In this document: positions 58,301 to 64,000 of the stretch, piece after piece | Numbering within the stretch: position 1 is the first letter of the stretch | How the letters are laid out: each line of letters opens with the position of its first letter | From: Eunapius fragilis | Taxonomy: Eukaryota > Porifera > Demospongiae > Spongillida > Spongillidae | Length of the DNA stretch: 64,000 nucleotides | Reading direction: 5' to 3' | Assembly: GCA_963681505.1 (NCBI GenBank) | Contig: OY811976.1 | Coordinates: 8,188,149 to 8,252,148, forward strand | Made by a program: the position numbers and the translations under genes | The notes under the pieces: model-generated | What the model saw: the letters and a program-made list of their open reading frames with translations, nothing else | The model's database searches: none | Told to the model about the DNA's origin: nothing

Positions 58301-61300
58301 TATTCGAGCCTCGAGTCTTGAATTCTCACTGGAAATAGTCATTTTCTTGGTTCATACAATGTATATGATCAGCAAAGAGAGAACCAGCAACTAGATTCAT
58401 TCTGTAGTTGTACAAAACCTCTTACATGTATCCTTGTGTACACAGTTTACATTGCAATTAATCTAAGAGGTTATATCGTACATGTATTGGCTGTACATCT
58501 ACAACTGCAGAATGAACTAGTTGCTGTGCTAGTTCTGACTCCTTGTGTACTTGGAAATAGGCTCACTACTACTACCACTCTGCCCTCACCAGACGAAGAT
58601 TGGCATGGTGTACCACTGTAACCTCATATTATTCCATCATACTCTACCTCAATCGTGCCACCAACTGGATTTTCTTTTGTCAGTTACGTTATAGAGGAAA
58701 CCTGGTCGTAATCCATTTTCAATTCAATGACTTCCGATAATTGCACCATACACTCAATGACTTGCTCTTCTTACCATCTGAAAGCCTTGAAATCAATACG
58801 TGTTGTTGATTTAGATTACCGTAATAAAGCAGTGGTATAGCCCTGAAACCCCATATATAGATGTTCTAGATAACAATGACCTTTGTTCTGTACTAAGAGC
58901 TCTCATTCATCTGCAAGGTATTTTAAAGTGCACAAAAAATATTAAATTATTCAATGTCCTAGAGTAGGACGAAACGTCCTAGTCTAAGATGTCAATACAA
59001 TATATAAGCTATGGTGTAGTTTGAGAACGGAACACAGAATAAAGATTTGGAGTGTTATGGATGCCTCAAATCCCATAGAATCCGATTAAGGTGCAATAAA
59101 ATCAGCTAGGTACTGAAATATTGAATTATACCAATTTGCCATTTTAACTGAAGCTCTAAATGTGATAAAATCAGAGACAATTTCTATCTCAATATCGCAG
59201 ATTATATAAGCTATCTACTTCGGCTTAATTTGACCGTCACATTGCATACTATGTCTGTTCATAATTTTCTATTGATCCTCTTTTCACTTTCAATGATTGC
59301 AGTGTCTTGCCATCAATGCCAAGATGGATCCATTCGACTGGTGGGTGGGAACTCCAGTTATGAGGGGAGAATTGAGGTGTGTGAAGGAGGGTGCTGGGGT
59401 CCAGTGTGCATTGGTGATGGTGGGTGGAGCTCATTGGAGGCAGCTGTAACATGCAAGCAGTTACAAATGAACTCCCAAGGCAAGGCTTTTGGTATTTAGA
59501 TCTCATCATACCCAGGTAGGTTACCCTCCTGCCCCTGTAGGAGCTGTTCCCAGGTACTACTACTCTAAGACATCACCTCCCTTTTTGGCTCCTCACTGCA
59601 CAGGGGATGAGTCTTCTCTGTTCAACTGTACACAGTCAGTGTGCCGTGGTTTGACCTACAACCATGCTGGAGTGATGTGTCTTCCAGGTATGTATTCTAA
59701 CTACAACCGCAGGTCTGAAAGTATGATCCTATGGGAATTGTCAAACAATCCATGAGTCCATGTAGACAATAGAATAAATATGATCTATCATTCAGTATAC
59801 ATTCTCCCTTATGAAACTATCTAGAATGTCTTCAAGCTTCTCAATACAACTTATTTCCTATATTCTTGCTTGCATAATCATAAGTAGCCTTGATATATTA
59901 ATTGAAACTGATGTAATATAAAATTGCTATTACATTCGTTAACATTGATACCTATTCACATTATTCCAGCCGCTTCCGTAACTTCTGCCACCATCTCTGG
60001 TGAGTAATTTATATGCAGTTGTGTATATGTACACTAGTACTGTCAACTTGTTAAAATGCATTATACGATATATTCATCTGCTGAGTGTAATTGGGTGTGA
60101 TTATAAATTAGTCATTTTTTACTGGCAAAGTTGTGTGCAGAGTTGGGTTTCTACCACTACTAACCACCACTATACTTATCAACTTTATTAACTTCATTCT
60201 AGCTACAACTTTTAAATATACTGTTATTACACTCAGCTCTGTTGAGGCTTCTGCTTGCATATGCAATTGGGTGTACAGTAGAGTCTGTCTGCATCTGGGA
60301 CAACACGACTTCATGATTCCTATATGAATGTCAGTCACATAGCCAAGAATCTTGAAAATGTACAGTTCTAGAAATGGCAGAACCTAGAGTGCATAGAATG
60401 TATCAAGTAGCACACACACATACACTCACGCACCCCTAACCTCGTCCCAGGCTTGGGGGTGGGGGGTGGGGAGAAATACGTATTTCTCCCAACTTCTATA
60501 TAAAAATACGGCCTGGGAACAAAGCTGATCACATATATCATCAAGCTGCAAAAAAAAAAAAAAAAACAGAAAAGTTATACCAGTACTTGTCATATGCTTT
60601 TCAGTGACAATTAAATTGTCCGCATAACATTTTTAAGAACTGCATTTTTTTTTTTGCACCGAAAAATACAGTGAATTTATCATGATAGACACGTCAAAAA
60701 ACAAATGGATGCCAAAAACATGCATTCTATATATAATGAATTTTCAAACATTAGTCCTTATGGCCCTGGAGATTAAAGGTTAATTCCATCTCTGGTGAGG
60801 AATTTATATGTAATTGTATGTGTACAATGTCAACTCAAAATAATGCATTTTGTAGCATATGTAGAAAAAAAACCATCCATTTAATCATCATTCACACGTA
60901 ATGCTCACACTATGATAGCATCCTAGGTAAAGCAATCATTCATGCATTCATTATGTCTTTGTAACTTAACCACTACCCTCTTTGGTTCTCACTTATTACT
61001 TCATCCAGTATAGTCTTTCATTTTAGCTACAACCTTTAAAATTTATGGGCTTCATGGTCCCTATAATGAATGTACACTTGATATTCCACCAGGTGTTTCT
61101 GACAAGACCAGTTCCATCATCACGGCTTTCTCAGCTGCTCTTGTGACTATGTTTATCATATTGATTGCGGTTATGGTACTTGCTGTCATGACAACCGTCC
61201 TGATCATGAGAGGAAAAAAGTAGTTTCATTATTGAGTTATCATTTTACATGACCTTAAGTTCTTTTCTACAGCCATACGAACACACAAAGTCATGTAGAT

Positions 61301-61479
61301 CACACCAATGGCTCATATTGTCTTCATGATAACAGGTACATACAGTGCTTGAATGAATTATTGTATTTCATTGTGTTGTCTACTAAAGTGATGTCATGGA
61401 GATGAAGGAATGTAGTGCATATGAAACTGTCCAAGTTGAACCTTTGTATGAATCAGCAGATATTGCAAAGGAATTATAA
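52331..61479 (+). CDS. Scavenger-receptor-like type I membrane protein with eight SRCR domains
   Basis: Exons 52331-52391, 54353-54673, 54749-54934, 54992-55174, 55418-55765, 55825-55998, 56132-56305, 56362-56712, 56766-57203, 57265-57618, 59303-59479, 59520-59687, 59970-59999, 61093-61219, 61273-61335, 61389-61479; 1081 aa. Introns through exon 14 are phase 1, the rest phase 2. Signal peptide [19 protein letters not shown]; eight SRCR domains (RLVGG...GRVEVC...W-G-x-VC...CRQLGY pattern) at about 22-978, domains 2, 4 and 8 split over two exons; Thr/Ser stalk; one transmembrane helix (about 1000-1027); a cytoplasmic tail with AYETV and PLYES tyrosine motifs. Ligand recognition at the cell surface is inferred. 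The exon 11/12 join needs a 40-bp GC-AG intron. The TM exon donor (GTAGTT) is weak; reading on gives a tail of only RGKK. Exons from 59303 could be a separate gene. Confidence 0.82.
52728..52858. mobile_element. MITE-like hairpin in SRCR intron 1
   Basis: CACAGGGAAAGAAAGCGTCG at the left is matched at the right by CGCTTTTTTTTCCCTGTG, with a second inverted pair (ATTGCGTGAT, ATCACGCAAT). Another imperfect hairpin (AAAATAAGGTTTTTG-type arms) is at about 53030-53085. Confidence 0.65.
56054..56097 (+). pseudogene. Decayed duplicate of an SRCR exon start
   Basis: After an AG, it reads as [13 protein letters not shown] and a stop, against [15 protein letters not shown] at the true exon (56132). 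It lies 78 bp upstream within the same intron. Confidence 0.6.
57640..59290. other. Long intron (or intergenic gap) before the last SRCR exons
   Basis: No exon is visible. It is about 1.7 kb, against 50-60 bp for neighbouring introns, which is why a two-gene model stays possible. Confidence 0.5.
59990..61080. repeat. Diverged tandem duplication around the stalk exon
   Basis: CCATCTCTGGTGAG and AATTTATATG at 59990 recur at 60785. AGCTACAAC and TTTAAA plus the following GCTTCATG context at about 60200-60320 recur at about 61025-61060. The second copy contains no usable stalk exon. Confidence 0.6.
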
Positions 61480-61499
61480 TTGCAGGTGCTAATAGTGAA

Positions 61500-63180
61500 C
61501 ATTTAAATATTTTTTTAAAATTATAGCAGTGTGTAGCCATTTGTTTATTGTGGAGATGCGATGTTCTATTTGAGATCATAACAATATGCATATAATTAAG
61601 TACAAACAACAATATTACCAGTAAAAAAATAACAATCAATCCACCATGTAGAGTAAACATGATAGTTCATTACCGTCATCCAGTCCAATTCCACTTCTTC
61701 ATTTAACACGGGAACATCCCATACATTAGCTTGTTGCGTGAATGATTGTTTGTTGAGTCCATTTGATTGCCATGTTTGAAATTCTGTGGCTAACTGTTGT
61801 ACTATCTACACTGCACTGAACATAAGACTAGGTGTCAGTGTCCATAGCACAAAGACTCATTACATAATTTGCACTTTTTTTTCTTACTTTCTGATGGATA
61901 TTTATGCAATGCTGAACACCTTCCCACCCCCTTTCCTGTTTCTTCTGGTCTATCCAGCTCGTAGGTGTGCAATTACAATGAGAACATCTTTAAATGTTTC
62001 ATCACCAGCTTTATAAAGTCATTTGGTTGCACAATCAATATCGCCTTTTCACTATCACTAAATATAATTTGTAGCAGAATGCCGGGATGGGAGAGGGGTG
62101 CTGCACTGCCATATGATTCCCCACCCATGCCACCATATACACACATGGCATAGCTTCTACTATGACCCTGAGATATAACTGAAGCAGTGATAGATAGTGT
62201 TCAGACTGCCTAGCAACTCTTAGCCCTCTCAAGTGGGAAGTAGTACATGAAGACATCATGAGTGTTTATTACTCCCCGAACTGAAAACATTAAACAAAGC
62301 CTCTAAATGTTTCGTTAAAGAGGAGACATCCATCATAGATGAAGTGAAGTGCTCTATGTGCTTGATTTTCACCAGCTAGCCATTGGCTAATGGAAACACT
62401 AAGCACTTGTTGGCTCACAGAAGGAAAAAAATAAATTCCAGGTGTGGGGAAAATCCATGTCAGGATGATTTTGGTCAGCCTGTCCACTCTCCTCCCCCTC
62501 CCTCCCCAGCACTGCAATTGAAAGGAATTTACTTACTAGTACCTTACCTAGCCACACCAATACATCGTATATATTGCAGCTTTTACATTGCAATTGCTAT
62601 AGGCCTATACACTAGCAGGGCAGATGGAGGCTTATATTCTCAAGTCTAAACCACCTCGACGATAAATAAAATACATCAGTGTGAATATAACATATTGCAC
62701 ATAGCTCAAATCTGAAGAGGTGACATTGTGGCTGTTTGCAGTAATCTATGCCCATCTATCTGGACTGGACATTAATTACTTCATTTTTGTGCCCCTCTCA
62801 GCCAGTTTACAAAATGGAAGCATACCCTTTGGCTGCTGTAAAGATGGTTTTAATACGAAACTGAACTTAAACAGCATTTCTCTTTGTACACCATTTCAAG
62901 TCACCTCACAATCTGATATAAATACACACATGAAATGTTTTCTGTACAGAGATGACTTGGGACACAATATGGCATGTACCAGTGCATTCAAAACAATAGG
63001 AAAGAGAATGAACCCATGATTTGTATTGACAAACAAGTCATGGAGGGGATCGAGTTTTCAAGAAGGCTTTGTATGTTGCACAACACTCTGATAGGTAAGC
63101 CTGTGGTTAAGCGGGCAGGAAGGAACAGTGACTCACGTATACGCACAAAGATGGCCGCTGGGCAAGGATTTGGCCCCCAT
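61500..63180. other. Gene-free stretch between the SRCR and USP genes
   Basis: No exon with a known motif. Contains the dispersed repeat shared with 44208-44275 at about 62715-62790. Confidence 0.5.
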
Positions 63181-63183
63181 AAC

Positions 63184-63799
63184 TTACTTGTACATATAAA
63201 AAAAGATGTATCCTGAGCATTGCCGCCTTTGTCTGATGTCTTCCTCCTTCATCTCCACCACCACAGAGTCATTGAAACTCTTCCACGTGCCATCACGCAC
63301 GCAGTTCACATCCGTTATGTAGTGTCCTGGAATATGAAGCAATCCTAGTATTCCATTGTGAACAATCAGACCCAATACACCTATGCCTACGTTGTCATCT
63401 TATCAATTCAAACCACTCGTATTAATAAACCATGTTGTGCTTACTGATTTATACAGAAACAGTTCATTTTTATTTATAAGACATTTTATGCAATTGTTGG
63501 TACGAAAAGGGGACATGTCTGTGTCTGAGAAGCATGTACGTGTATACAACTTGCAATCTTACGCACTGGAAATCGGTCTATCCATCACAATGGGCCTAAA
63601 CGTTTAACTATGCCAATAGCATGTGCCGACTTTGATGTCGCTTCCTGTATAGCATCTTATAGGTCCCTTTCCATGGCAACGATCCCATAAACATATCGAT
63701 AACAATGAACCAGGTGTACTAATAAAACTCTACTCCTGCCTCAGTCAGACATTACCTCCTCCTGATCCTTTTCCTATGTGGTTGACAATGCTCATCAGT
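63184..63799 (-). CDS. USP37: USP37/USP26/USP29-type ubiquitin hydrolase, last two exons
   Basis: Minus-strand exons 63756-63799 (LMSIVNHIGKGSGG) and 63184-63326, joined in phase 1. They give the C-terminal catalytic block of a ubiquitin-specific protease: the catalytic histidine in GHYITDV, then WKSFNDS with the Asn/Asp region, and the family ending SGYIFFYMYK before the stop. The FFYM ending and N-H-I-G-x-x-x-x-GHYI-x-DV spacing fit USP37/26/29, cysteine proteases that remove ubiquitin from targets such as cyclin A in vertebrates. The rest of the gene lies beyond the right edge. The 429-bp intron holds no other exon. Confidence 0.8.
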
Positions 63800-63929
63800 C
63801 TGAATGTATGTGCCTGTGCCTGGTGTATGTGTGCATTGATCAGTGAGAAATGGTTTCCACATAAACGTACAGGGAGCACTTCGTAAAAGGTAGCAATCCA
63901 GACACAGACACACAGATACCCACACACCC

Positions 63930-63930
63930 A

Positions 63931-63987
<57 letters not shown>
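63930..63987. repeat. (CA)n microsatellite at the right edge
   Basis: CA run with a CCCACAC start, inside the presumed next intron of the USP gene. Confidence 0.95.
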
Positions 63988-63991
<4 letters not shown>

Positions 63992-64000
63992 CCCCTCATA

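Noticed and set aside
59251-59302. Signal peptide start [14 protein letters not shown] before SRCR domain 8, suggesting a second SRCR gene
   Set aside because: The hydrophobic stretch is the polypyrimidine tract of a splice acceptor, and the exon begins in the same phase as the other SRCR exons. A one-gene model is simpler, though not proven.
62383-62649. Plus-strand 88-residue frame
   Set aside because: No motif, no splice support and no repeat relation; kept as non-coding.

Overview
This is a eukaryotic, animal-type window. Most genes are split by GT-AG introns, many only 50-60 bp long, and nearly all exon junctions I could check keep the reading frame. The mix of an 8-domain SRCR receptor, an FN3 receptor, a death-fold protein, saposin-type acid sphingomyelinase, short introns and abundant Ty3/Gypsy, hAT, pogo and LINE remnants fits an early-branching marine invertebrate. 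A sponge is my best guess, but the sequence does not prove it. A 200-N gap at 23585-23784 and many long G/C homopolymers show a draft long-read assembly.

Layout, left to right. 0.1-3.6 kb: a broken pogo/Tigger transposase and a Gag-only LTR element sitting inside a 40-bp minisatellite. 4.05-6.57 kb (minus): the first five exons of an acid sphingomyelinase gene, truncated. 6.6-11.6 kb: mobile-element debris, including three LINE reverse-transcriptase C-terminal fragments and a nested palindrome of about 620 bp. 11.66-16.69 kb (plus): a complete 14-exon acid sphingomyelinase gene, arranged head-to-head with the truncated copy. 18.6-20.7 kb (minus): 3' part of an FN3/transmembrane receptor gene. 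20.8-28.0 kb: G-tract arrays, hAT remnants, an assembly gap between two near-identical 0.7-kb copies, and foldback elements.

28.1-36.6 kb (plus): a 13-exon ARB2A/FAM172A homologue with a membrane anchor and a long basic low-complexity region. A minus-strand hnRNP C/RALY-like RRM gene lies wholly inside its intron 9. 36.9-38.1 kb: DAP (death-associated protein 1, minus) and QCR8/UQCRQ (plus) form a divergent pair sharing a promoter of about 244 bp. 38.45-43.80 kb (plus): an 8-exon gene joining a death-like fold to a coiled coil. 44.5-51.1 kb: a foldback element, then a 24-bp minisatellite carrying an apparently intact, very young Ty3/Gypsy element with identical 109-bp LTRs, then a G-tract array. 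52.3-61.5 kb (plus): a receptor with signal peptide, eight SRCR domains, a transmembrane segment and a tyrosine-containing tail. 63.18 kb to the right edge (minus): the last two exons of a USP37/26/29-type deubiquitinase.

The genes do not form one pathway. They are independent housekeeping genes (lysosomal lipid hydrolysis, complex III, splicing-type RNA binding, deubiquitination) mixed with possible recognition or signalling genes (SRCR, FN3, death fold). Exon models were built by hand from splice consensus, phase continuity and family resemblance. No alignment or transcript data were available.
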